NCBI GenBank assembly: GCA_009784635.1
Contig: WRBG01000136.1
Coordinates: 1-5,221 of the forward strand
DNA from: Bacteroidales bacterium
Lineage (GTDB): Bacteria > Bacteroidota > Bacteroidia > Bacteroidales > UBA932
DNA: 5,221 bases
Reading direction: 5' to 3'
Part shown: positions 1 through 5,221 of the stretch, in pieces
Layout: the number at the start of each line of letters is the position of its first letter
Numbering within the stretch: position 1 is the stretch's first letter
Translations under genes and position numbers: made by a program
The notes under the pieces: generated by a model
What the model was told of the DNA's origin: nothing
Seen by the model: the letters and a program-made list of their open reading frames with translations, nothing else
Database searches by the model: none

Positions 1-326
1 ACCTTGTCGCCGTTGGCCGCCATAAAGCGGAGGATGGCGGTGCGGGGGGTATCGCCGGTATGGGCTTCCTTAATGGTAATGGTGGTTGGCGTAATGCCCG
101 CGCCTCCTTTGGGCGGGTCTACGCCCAGCCACGAGGGAACCGTTCCCGTTACCGCCCACGACATGGGGCAGGAGACTTCAAACTCGTTGAAATCGTCCAC
201 ATTGGTTAATACAATGGTTTTGTCGGTCATGTTGACCTTGATGACGCCGGGCATGTAGTCGTAATCTTTACAGCCCACGGCGGTTAGTCCGGCGAAAATC
301 GCCAGATACATGGATTTTTTTAACAT
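1..326 (-). CDS. BACON-type lipoprotein, N-terminal part (runs off the left edge)
   Basis: Reading the minus strand from the ATG at 326 gives 108 complete codons and then the window edge, so the C-terminus is missing. Residues 1-19 are a short lipoprotein signal: two lysines at 3-4, a hydrophobic stretch, then A-V-G-C with Cys19 as the predicted lipidated residue. The mature protein starts C-K-D-Y-D-Y; acidic residues just after the cysteine resemble the surface-export signals described for Bacteroidota lipoproteins, so an outer-membrane, possibly cell-surface, location is inferred. Residues about 30-108 look like a BACON-type beta-sandwich: Trp57, then S-W-L-G-V-D-P-P (65-72), a glycine-rich turn (74-77), the strand T-T-I-T-I (81-85) and R-T-A-I-L-R-F (95-101). 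BACON domains often precede glycan-acting or adhesin modules, but what follows here cannot be seen. It is separated from the upstream transporter gene by a terminator, so it probably has its own promoter. Confidence 0.8.
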   Translation of the reverse strand, partial: MLKKSMYLAIFAGLTAVGCKDYDYMPGVIKVNMTDKTIVLTNVDDFNEFEVSCPMSWAVTGTVPSWLGVDPPKGGAGITPTTITIKEAHTGDTPRTAILRFMAANGDK

Positions 327-397
327 ATATTATTCGTTAATATGGTGAATAAATCGCGGCCGACCCGTGCAATGCGTATTCCTTGCGCGATTCCATA

Positions 398-416
398 AAT
401 TGTCGGCGCGGCAATT
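398..416. repeat. Small imperfect inverted repeat in the lipoprotein leader
   Basis: AATTGTCG and CGGCAATT are arranged as an inverted repeat (eight-base arms with one mismatch, 3-base centre) in the gap between the lipoprotein and MATE genes. On the plus strand it is followed by ATTTT, but no plus-strand gene ends here, so a terminator role is unlikely. It sits across the start site predicted from the sigma-54-like element, so an operator or leader hairpin is possible. Its shortness means chance is a real alternative. Confidence 0.25.
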
Positions 417-420
417 ATTT

Positions 421-437
421 TGCAAAAACCATGCCAA
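421..437 (-). promoter_or_regulatory. Sigma-54-like -24/-12 element (candidate)
   Basis: Read on the minus strand this is TTGGCATGGTTTTTGCA. It matches the extended sigma-54 consensus YTGGCACGRNNNTTGCW at every fixed position except one (T instead of C in the -24 half), with the GG and GC dinucleotides at the correct spacing. It points towards the lipoprotein gene and would place transcription start near 410, giving a leader of about 84 bases. No TAnnTTTG box was found in this gap. The caution is that the same bases form the 3' arm and T-tract of a terminator hairpin, which alone would explain the T-run. The match is seen in the sequence; promoter function is inference. Confidence 0.35.
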
Positions 438-448
438 AGTGGGCATAG
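424..448 (-). terminator. Intrinsic terminator after the MATE gene
   Basis: On the minus strand, CTATGCC and GGCATGG pair as a 7-bp stem (one G-T wobble) around the 6-base loop CACTTT, directly followed by five T residues. The stem begins 10 bases beyond the TGA of the MATE gene at 459, the expected place for the end of the rsgA-to-MATE transcription unit. The stem is short, so termination may be partial. Confidence 0.6.
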
Positions 449-458
449 CTGTGATTTA

Positions 459-1799
459 TCAGCCGTTATACCTCTGTTCCGCCCGTACAAACACTTTTTT
501 ACGCGCTACGGCGGTCATGTATACCGACCTAATCAGTAAATGAAGGGTATAGCCCACCCAAAGGGCGTGTATGCCTACCAGCGATTCGGTGGCGTAATAT
601 CCGGCAATAAATCCAAGGACGGCAAGAATCATGACATTCCTCAAGGATTTTACGGCGGTGGCTCCTATAAATATGCCGTCCCACATAAAGGCTATGCAGG
701 AGAAGGTGGGCATGACCAACAGCCAAGGCAAAAACACGGCGGCAGCCTCAATGACCTCGGGGTTGGAGGTCATGATGCCCAACAGGGATTCTCCGCATAA
801 GAGGTATAAAAAAGTGGAGACGATTCCTATGCCCACCGCCCAAATCATCAGCGAGCGGGTGGTGCGCCGCAAAGAAACCGGGTCTTTGGCCCCGATAAAT
901 CGTCCCGCAAGCGCTTCGCCTGCGTAGGCAAATCCGTCTACAACGTATGAATAGAGCAGCATCAACTTCATCATGATGGTGCTGACGGCCAAAAGCAAGT
1001 CGCCGTAACGGGCGGCAAGGATTTCAAATCCGCAATATATGAACAGCATACAAAGCGTCCGAAAGAAAAGATTGCTGTTTAAAGCAAAAAATCGCCCTAT
1101 GTCCTTGGCCCGCATACAGGCTGCCCAATCAATATACTTGCGTAGTTTTCTATAATATGCGGTCCATAGTATCAGTCCGCAGGTTAGGCCGGCGTATTGG
1201 GCAATGACGGTTCCCAAGGCTATGCCGTGGACGCCCATGCCGGCATAAAAGACTAAGTAGATGCTGACGATAATGTTTATCCCATTGACTACAAATTCTA
1301 TAATCATGGGCGAAACGGTGTTTTGCATACCGATGAACCAACCCCTTAGCGCAAAAAGACTGAGCGTGGCCGGCGCGGCAAACACACGGACGCTAAAGTA
1401 CATCCGTGCAAAATGTTCTACCTCTGCCGAGCATTTTACAAACTTGAATATCCCCCAAACGTATGGGAACTGAATCAGCAGCACGATTGTCGCCGCCAAA
1501 AGGGCTGTAACCATGGACTGCACCAGCGCCTTCATGGCTCCCTTGAAGTCCCTCCGTCCATACGCTTGAGCGGTCAGCCCCGCGGTGCCTACCCTCAAAA
1601 AGCCCAAGTTCCAGTAGAGCATGTCAAACAACATGGCCCCTATGGCAATCCCCCCGATAAAGGCCGCATCGCCCAAGCGTCCGGCTATGGCTACATCGGT
1701 CATGCCCACCAAGGGTACGGTGATGCTCGAAGCAATAGAGGGAATCGCCAGTCTGAGAATCCGGGCGTTTGTCCCGTCTTTTTTGATGCTTAACTTCAT
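459..1799 (-). CDS. MATE family efflux transporter, DinF-like subfamily
   Basis: A 446-residue inner-membrane protein, normal length for a MATE exporter, with about 12 hydrophobic segments in two six-helix halves (first half about 14-212, second about 235-430). MATE transporters expel organic cations, drugs or metabolites in exchange for H+ or Na+. DinF-type landmarks are G-F-L-R-V-G-T-A-G-L-T-A-Q-A-Y-G (66-81), R-G-W-F-I-G-M-Q-N (152-160), V-D-G-F-A-Y-A-G-E-A (287-296) and W-D-G-I-F-I-G-A (373-380). In helix 1, Pro20 and Asp35 are 15 residues apart, the spacing of Pro26 and Asp41 in the archaeal PfMATE structure, so Asp35 is the likely proton-binding residue. In helix 5, N-I-I-V-S (175-179) seems to have Ser where PfMATE has a second Asp. 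The start at 1799 lies 33 bases after the stop of the aminotransferase-fold gene and has no promoter box of its own, so it is probably the last gene of that unit. Substrate cannot be predicted. Confidence 0.93.
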   Translation of the reverse strand: MKLSIKKDGTNARILRLAIPSIASSITVPLVGMTDVAIAGRLGDAAFIGGIAIGAMLFDMLYWNLGFLRVGTAGLTAQAYGRRDFKGAMKALVQSMVTALLAATIVLLIQFPYVWGIFKFVKCSAEVEHFARMYFSVRVFAAPATLSLFALRGWFIGMQNTVSPMIIEFVVNGINIIVSIYLVFYAGMGVHGIALGTVIAQYAGLTCGLILWTAYYRKLRKYIDWAACMRAKDIGRFFALNSNLFFRTLCMLFIYCGFEILAARYGDLLLAVSTIMMKLMLLYSYVVDGFAYAGEALAGRFIGAKDPVSLRRTTRSLMIWAVGIGIVSTFLYLLCGESLLGIMTSNPEVIEAAAVFLPWLLVMPTFSCIAFMWDGIFIGATAVKSLRNVMILAVLGFIAGYYATESLVGIHALWVGYTLHLLIRSVYMTAVARKKVFVRAEQRYNG

Positions 1800-1832
1800 G
1801 CAGAATCAGAATCCATGTTAGTCGCTGCCTTG

Positions 1833-3071
1833 CTAATACATGATGTTGCGCACGCCGTCCAAAAAGCGTTGTACCTCTTCCCGCGTGTTGTAGGGCGCCA
1901 TGCCGGCGCGTATAAAGGAGCCGCTTTTGCGGATGTCTAACTTTTCTGCAAGGGTCTTGGCGTAGAAATCCCCTCCGGCTATAAAAACGCTGTGTTCTTC
2001 GCACATGCGCGTACAAAAATCACGGGGCAAAATACCCTCTGCGCGAAAAGCAATGGTTGGCGTTTTGGGAACGCTGTAGTCGGCTTGATACAGCGTAATG
2101 CCGTTTATTTCCTTCATTTCACGGCGGATTGTCTCTGCCAGCTCGTTTTCGTATTCTTCAATGGCCTTGTATCCACCAATAATTTGCTCTTTGAGCGTGG
2201 CCCCCGTTCCCAATTCCGCAATAAACCGGATGGCGGCAGAAATGGCCGGTATGCCTTCGTGGTTTTGGGTGCCGATTTCTAAACGGTCGGGGATGTAATC
2301 GGGTGCAGGCGCCACCTTGTATACGTGTAATCGCTCGAATAATTCCTTGCGGATGACCGCCATACCCACATGGGCGGCAAAGAATTTGTAGGCCGACGAA
2401 AACAGCATGTCAATGCCAAGTTCCTCCATGTCTACATACAAATGGGGGATGGCGTGAACCGCGTCCACAGCCACAAGCGCGCCCACTTTTTTAGCCTGCG
2501 CGGAGACGGCTTTAACATCGGTTATTGTCCCGATACAGTTAGACGCCATGCCCACAGCGACCAGCCGCGTCTTTGGCGTTATAAGTTGGGGCAACGCCTC
2601 AAGTTCGAGCGTGAGCGTTTTTGTGTTCACCGGTATATACTTTACCGTTACGTTTTTGTCTTCTGCCGCTGTCCGCCACGAATCTATATTGGAGTGATGC
2701 TCCAATTCGGTCAAAAGGATTTCGTCCCCGGCGTTCCATGAACGGGCCAGCGCCCTGCCGGTGTGAAACATCATGGTGCTTGCGTTGGGGCCAAAGGCCA
2801 CAGCGCTGTCGCGGGCGTTAAACAGCGTAAGGATGTCTTCCCTTGCCTTGGCAATTAGGGCCTCAGTTTCACGACTTGTGGGAAAATTTCCGTGAAGATT
2901 TGCGGCGCCCCGCGTCATATAGTCGGCCACGGCATTAATCGCGCCAAGCACAAATTGCGACCCTCCCGGCCCGTCAAAGTATACCACGGGCTTGCCGTTA
3001 TACGTCCGTTTCAAGGCGGGAAATTGCCCGCGCACCCACTCGATGGGGAAGTTAGAAGCTATCTGTTCCAT
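1833..3071 (-). CDS. Cysteine desulfurase-like class V aminotransferase-fold protein, without the usual catalytic Cys
   Basis: A 412-residue PLP-dependent protein of the class V aminotransferase / SufS-NifS fold. The opening (F-P-A-L at 17-20, Y-F-D-G-P-G-G-S-Q at 31-39, N-L-H-G-N-F-P-T-S at 58-66) is that of the cysteine desulfurase-like VC1184 subfamily. PLP-site residues are visible: E-H-H-S-N (124-128) with a histidine to stack on the cofactor, Asp203 and His206 in V-D-A-V-H for the pyridine ring, and Lys229 in S-A-Y-K for the Schiff base. The C-terminal R-A-G-M-A-P-Y-N-T-R-E-E-V (388-400) is also typical. The loop that carries the sulfur-accepting cysteine in SufS (G-H-H-C-A) reads A-G-G-D-F-Y-A (365-371) here, with no cysteine. 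Cysteines exist only at 179, 353 and 357. It is therefore probably not a standard desulfurase; a lyase or another PLP reaction is possible, and the true substrate is unknown. No SufBCD or IscU gene is nearby. It starts 36 bases after the rsgA stop. Confidence 0.9.
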   Translation of the reverse strand: MEQIASNFPIEWVRGQFPALKRTYNGKPVVYFDGPGGSQFVLGAINAVADYMTRGAANLHGNFPTSRETEALIAKAREDILTLFNARDSAVAFGPNASTMMFHTGRALARSWNAGDEILLTELEHHSNIDSWRTAAEDKNVTVKYIPVNTKTLTLELEALPQLITPKTRLVAVGMASNCIGTITDVKAVSAQAKKVGALVAVDAVHAIPHLYVDMEELGIDMLFSSAYKFFAAHVGMAVIRKELFERLHVYKVAPAPDYIPDRLEIGTQNHEGIPAISAAIRFIAELGTGATLKEQIIGGYKAIEEYENELAETIRREMKEINGITLYQADYSVPKTPTIAFRAEGILPRDFCTRMCEEHSVFIAGGDFYAKTLAEKLDIRKSGSFIRAGMAPYNTREEVQRFLDGVRNIMY

Positions 3072-3092
3072 AATGATTCGTTTAAACTTGCG

Positions 3093-3100
3093 TAAAGATA
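3093..3100 (-). promoter_or_regulatory. Possible internal -7 box upstream of the class V aminotransferase gene
   Basis: Minus-strand TATCTTTA matches seven of eight positions of the Bacteroides-type TAnnTTTG box. It lies in the 36-base gap after rsgA, about 20 bases before the ATG at 3071, a suitable distance for a short leader. No convincing TTTG-type -33 element is present, so it may be a weak secondary promoter or chance. Confidence 0.35.
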
Positions 3101-3107
3101 ATAAAAA

Positions 3108-4013
3108 TTACCGGTATTTTCCCCCTTCCTCATCCAAAATCTTTAAATAGCTCTCGTAGCGCTCCGGACTAATGGCCCTCTGCTCCAAGGCCGCTATGAC
3201 TGCGCAGTCGGGTTCGTGGGTGTGGGTACAGGGATTAAAACGGCAATCGGCGGCGGCTTTGAACAGCTCCGGAAAAAAATGATACACTTCTTCTCTGCCC
3301 ACCTCTACCAATCCAAAGCCTTTGATTCCGGGGGAGTCAATGACAAAGCCCCCCGCCACCGGAAACATTTCGTAAAAAGTGGTGGTGTGCTTTCCTTTTA
3401 AGTGATAATCGGATATTTCGCCTGTTTTCAATCCTAAGTCGGAATCCAAAGCATTGATTAAAGAGGACTTTCCAACGCCCGAAACGCCGGAAAAAAGCGC
3501 CACCTGTCCGCAAATGGCTGCTTGTAGCCGCTCTACGCCCTCTCCGGTAAGGGCGGAAGTCTCCCAAACCGGATAGCCCGCCCCCTCGTAAATTTCCTTA
3601 AAACGGGCCACCTCATCGGGCATTTCTTTTTGGAGAATATCCATCTTATTCAACAGAATCACCGCAGGAACCTTATAGGCCTCGCAAGTAACCAAAAACC
3701 TGTCTATAAACTCTAAAGACGTCCGAGGCAATACCAAACTGACCACCAAATAGGCGCAATCCAAGTTGGCGGCAATAATATGCTCTTGACGGGAAAGATT
3801 GGTAGACCTTCTGATGATGTAGTTTTTACGGGCATGGACAACTTTAATCACCCCGTCTGCCACTTCTACCTTGTCGCCCACAGCCACCGGATTGGTGGTG
3901 GAAACCCCCTGCAATCTGATTTTTCCCCTAAGCACACAGGGAGCCGGCGCCCACAAGGGAAGCGGACTGACTAAATACCGGCTGCCGGTATGTTTGATTA
4001 CGGTATACTGCAT
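3108..4013 (-). CDS. rsgA: Ribosome small-subunit-dependent GTPase A (RsgA / YjeQ / YloQ)
   Basis: A 301-residue circularly permuted GTPase that acts in late maturation of the 30S ribosomal subunit, where its GTPase activity is stimulated by the subunit. The domain order is the family's: an N-terminal OB-fold (about 1-70, including T-N-P-V-A-V-G-D-K-V at 40-49), the GTPase core, and a C-terminal zinc-binding domain. The G motifs appear in permuted order: G4 N-K-M-D (122-125), G5 S-A-L (153-155), G1 G-V-S-G-V-G-K-S (176-183), the switch G-K-H-T-T-T (207-212) and G3 D-S-P-G (226-229). The zinc site is C-x4-C-x-H-x5-C (Cys257, Cys262, His264, Cys270), followed by a helical tail. All key residues are intact and the length is normal. 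The ATG at 4013 matches the usual Bacteroidales N-terminus (a short strand followed by T-G-S). It is the first gene of a probable three-gene minus-strand unit and is divergent from the prenyl synthase gene. Confidence 0.97.
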   Translation of the reverse strand: MQYTVIKHTGSRYLVSPLPLWAPAPCVLRGKIRLQGVSTTNPVAVGDKVEVADGVIKVVHARKNYIIRRSTNLSRQEHIIAANLDCAYLVVSLVLPRTSLEFIDRFLVTCEAYKVPAVILLNKMDILQKEMPDEVARFKEIYEGAGYPVWETSALTGEGVERLQAAICGQVALFSGVSGVGKSSLINALDSDLGLKTGEISDYHLKGKHTTTFYEMFPVAGGFVIDSPGIKGFGLVEVGREEVYHFFPELFKAAADCRFNPCTHTHEPDCAVIAALEQRAISPERYESYLKILDEEGGKYR

Positions 4014-4020
4014 GACGCCG

Positions 4021-4028
4021 CAAAGATA
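4021..4028 (-). promoter_or_regulatory. Bacteroides-type -7 box for rsgA
   Basis: Minus-strand TATCTTTG is a full match to TAnnTTTG, continuing as TTTGCGG, a context often seen in Bacteroidales promoters. Its last base is only 7 bases before the rsgA ATG at 4013, so the transcript would start at or within a few bases of the start codon. A -33 TTTG at normal spacing is not obvious; the nearest TTG (4044-4042) is too close. Confidence 0.6.
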
Positions 4029-4062
4029 TTTACAAAAAAATCAACTATGGATAAATTATCGC

Positions 4063-4070
4063 TATATTTG
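4063..4070 (+). promoter_or_regulatory. Bacteroides-type -7 box for the prenyl synthase gene
   Basis: Plus-strand TATATTTG is a full match to TAnnTTTG. It ends 22 bases before the ATG at 4093, which predicts a leader of about 15-18 bases. The -33 region is A-rich without a clear TTTG. With the opposite box at 4021-4028 it makes a compact divergent promoter region of 79 bases (4014-4092). Confidence 0.6.
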
Positions 4071-4092
4071 TAGGTTTGTAGACACATCGTGT

Positions 4093-5067
4093 ATGTTTTC
4101 CCTTAAAGAACTCCATAGTCGGATAGAGAAAGGCTTGGCATCATTGCCTTTTGACAAAGAGCCTCAGGCATTGTACCATCCTGTGGCCTATTCCATTTCT
4201 GTAGGCGGAAAGCGAATCCGTCCTACCATGTGTTTGCTGTCTCATCAGCTTTTTAGCCGGCATATTGACGATTATGTGCTGATGCCAGCCTTGGGACTGG
4301 AACTGTTTCACGCCTTTACCTTGGCCCACGACGACATTATGGACGGGGCCGATATCCGGCGCGGACAAGCGACCCTGCACCGTAAGTGGAACACCAACAC
4401 GGCCATACTATCCGGCGATGTGATGTGCATCTACGCCTACTCTTTGATGGCCCAAAGCGCGCCCGCCGTATTGCCTCAAGTACTCGAATCGTTCTCCCGC
4501 ACCGCCGCTCAAGTTTGCGAGGGGCAACAATACGATATGTCTTACGAAGGCTGGGACCTTATTACCCACGAAGACTACCTGCACATGATTGCCCTAAAAA
4601 CGGCGGCGCTCATCGCCTGCTCTGCACAAATCGGGGCCTTATGCGGAGGAGCCACCGCCCTCCAAGCCCAACATCTCTACAACTTTGGACAAGCAACAGG
4701 TATGGGTTTCCAAATCCGGGACGACTATTTGGACGCCTTTGGCGACTTGGCCGTTTTTGGCAAATCCATCGGAGGCGATATCCTCAACAATAAAAAGACT
4801 TGGCTGCTGGTGGACGCGCTTCAAAAGGCAGAGGGAGCAGAGCTGAAAGAGCTAAACCGCTTGCTCAACCTGCAAGATGCCCCCCAAGAGAAAGTTGCCG
4901 GCGTCATCCATCTGTACCAAAAATTAGGCATCCCCCAAGCTGCCGAGGCCGAAATCAACCGGCTCCATGAGGCGTCCTCCCAAGCCCTTGAACAGGTTGA
5001 CGTGCCCGACCACAAAAAAGAACAGCTTTACCAATACGTTGTTTCTCTGTTAAGTCGAGAAAAATAA
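4093..5067 (+). CDS. Polyprenyl (isoprenyl) diphosphate synthase, probably short-chain
   Basis: A 324-residue all-alpha trans-prenyltransferase that condenses isopentenyl diphosphate with an allylic diphosphate to make the lipid precursor for quinone side chains or other isoprenoids. Visible motifs are G-G-K-R-I-R-P (38-44) for isopentenyl diphosphate binding, the first Asp-rich motif D-D-I-M-D (80-84) for Mg-diphosphate, Arg89-Arg90, F-Q-I-R-D-D-Y-L-D (206-214) holding the second Asp-rich motif, and G-K-S-I-G-G-D-I (223-230). All catalytic residues are present. Phe75, five residues before the first Asp, and the absence of a two-residue insertion in the first motif suggest a short product (C15-C20) rather than a long chain. 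The reading frame is open back to an ATG at 3871, but that lies inside rsgA on the other strand. The ATG at 4093 gives the normal family N-terminus and lies just after the promoter box. A U32-family gene follows 7 bases after the stop. Confidence 0.94.
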   Translation: MFSLKELHSRIEKGLASLPFDKEPQALYHPVAYSISVGGKRIRPTMCLLSHQLFSRHIDDYVLMPALGLELFHAFTLAHDDIMDGADIRRGQATLHRKWNTNTAILSGDVMCIYAYSLMAQSAPAVLPQVLESFSRTAAQVCEGQQYDMSYEGWDLITHEDYLHMIALKTAALIACSAQIGALCGGATALQAQHLYNFGQATGMGFQIRDDYLDAFGDLAVFGKSIGGDILNNKKTWLLVDALQKAEGAELKELNRLLNLQDAPQEKVAGVIHLYQKLGIPQAAEAEINRLHEASSQALEQVDVPDHKKEQLYQYVVSLLSREK

Positions 5068-5074
5068 CTGTTTT

Positions 5075-5221
5075 ATGATGAGGCAGATAGAAGTCATGGC
5101 GCCCGCAGGCAATTTTGCCGCCCTTACCGCTGCCGCCCAAGGCGGCGCCGACTCGGTTTATTTTGGAGTAGGCGAGTTGAACATGAGGGCGCATGCCGCC
5201 CACAATTTTCAGATAGACGAC
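5075..5221 (+). CDS. U32 family peptidase-like protein, N-terminal part (runs off the right edge)
   Basis: An open frame of 49 codons from the ATG at 5075 continues to the window edge. Its opening, I-E-V-M-A-P-A-G-N-F-A-A-L (5-17), then G-G-A-D-S-V-Y-F-G-V (23-32) and L-N-M-R-A-H-A-A-H-N-F (35-45), is the characteristic N-terminus of the U32 family. Members were first described as collagenase-like proteases, but several studied ones (TrhP, RlhA, UbiU) act in RNA or quinone hydroxylation and carry Fe-S clusters. The cysteines that would show this lie beyond the window. A second ATG at 5078 is an equally possible start. It begins 7 bases after the prenyl synthase stop with no promoter between, so co-transcription is likely. 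Family assignment is firm; the exact subfamily cannot be decided from 49 residues. Confidence 0.85.
   Translation, partial: MMRQIEVMAPAGNFAALTAAAQGGADSVYFGVGELNMRAHAAHNFQIDD

Noticed and set aside
4..258. 84-codon plus-strand frame opposite the lipoprotein gene
   Set aside because: The minus-strand frame has a lipoprotein signal and BACON-like pattern; the plus frame is its antisense with no support.
1624..2016. 130-codon minus-strand frame spanning the junction of the aminotransferase and MATE genes
   Set aside because: It is an alternative frame over two well-supported genes, rich in Arg and His as expected of a shadow frame, with no recognisable domain.
3080..3087. Perfect 8-base palindrome GTTTAAAC between rsgA and the aminotransferase gene
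   Set aside because: Single short palindrome with no second copy or flanking symmetry; chance is sufficient.
4047..4073. Eight-codon mini-frame ATG...TAG upstream of the prenyl synthase
   Set aside because: It overlaps the -7 box, so it would lie mostly upstream of the predicted transcript start.
3871..4092. 74-codon in-frame upstream extension of the prenyl synthase reading frame
   Set aside because: It lies antisense to the rsgA start and across both promoter boxes, has no family similarity, and the ATG at 4093 gives the expected N-terminus.
4386..4793. 135-codon plus-strand frame inside the prenyl synthase gene
   Set aside because: It is an Arg-rich shadow frame fully inside a gene whose catalytic motifs are intact.
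1..5221. Search for a mobile element, CRISPR array, tRNA, defence cassette or other new system
   Set aside because: No tandem or terminal repeats, transposase, integrase, nuclease or cloverleaf sequence was seen; the genes are recognisable housekeeping or transport families.

Overview
The window reads as ordinary chromosome of a Bacteroidota bacterium, most likely order Bacteroidales. The evidence is: a lipoprotein with a BACON-type domain, a domain family largely confined to this phylum; start-proximal boxes matching the Bacteroides-type -7 element TAnnTTTG in place of an E. coli-type -10; no clear Shine-Dalgarno sequences; and proteins of familiar Bacteroidales type. Base composition is moderate, and I see no compositional break, insertion sequence, tRNA, rRNA or CRISPR array.

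Left part, minus strand. A BACON-type lipoprotein gene begins at 326 and runs off the left edge. A 132-base gap (327-458) separates it from the next gene. That gap holds an intrinsic terminator for the genes upstream, a sigma-54-like -24/-12 sequence lying over the terminator, and a small imperfect inverted repeat.

Centre, minus strand, 4013 down to 459. Three tightly spaced genes (gaps of 36 and 33 bases) form a probable transcription unit in the order rsgA, a class V aminotransferase-fold protein, and a DinF-type MATE transporter. It starts at a TAnnTTTG box just upstream of rsgA and ends at the terminator at 424-448. A second, weaker box lies in front of the aminotransferase gene.

Right part, plus strand. 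A 79-base divergent intergenic region carries a promoter box for each direction. Then come a polyprenyl (isoprenyl) diphosphate synthase gene (4093-5067) and, 7 bases later, the start of a U32-family peptidase-like gene that runs off the right edge. The last two are probably co-transcribed.

Functionally this is mostly housekeeping: 30S ribosome maturation, isoprenoid chain synthesis, export across the inner membrane, and a probable RNA-modification or protease-like U32 protein. The genes do not form one obvious pathway, and I found no convincing new multi-gene system. The points most worth a second look are the desulfurase-like protein that lacks the usual catalytic cysteine, the nearly leaderless rsgA promoter, and the sigma-54-like element overlapping a terminator.
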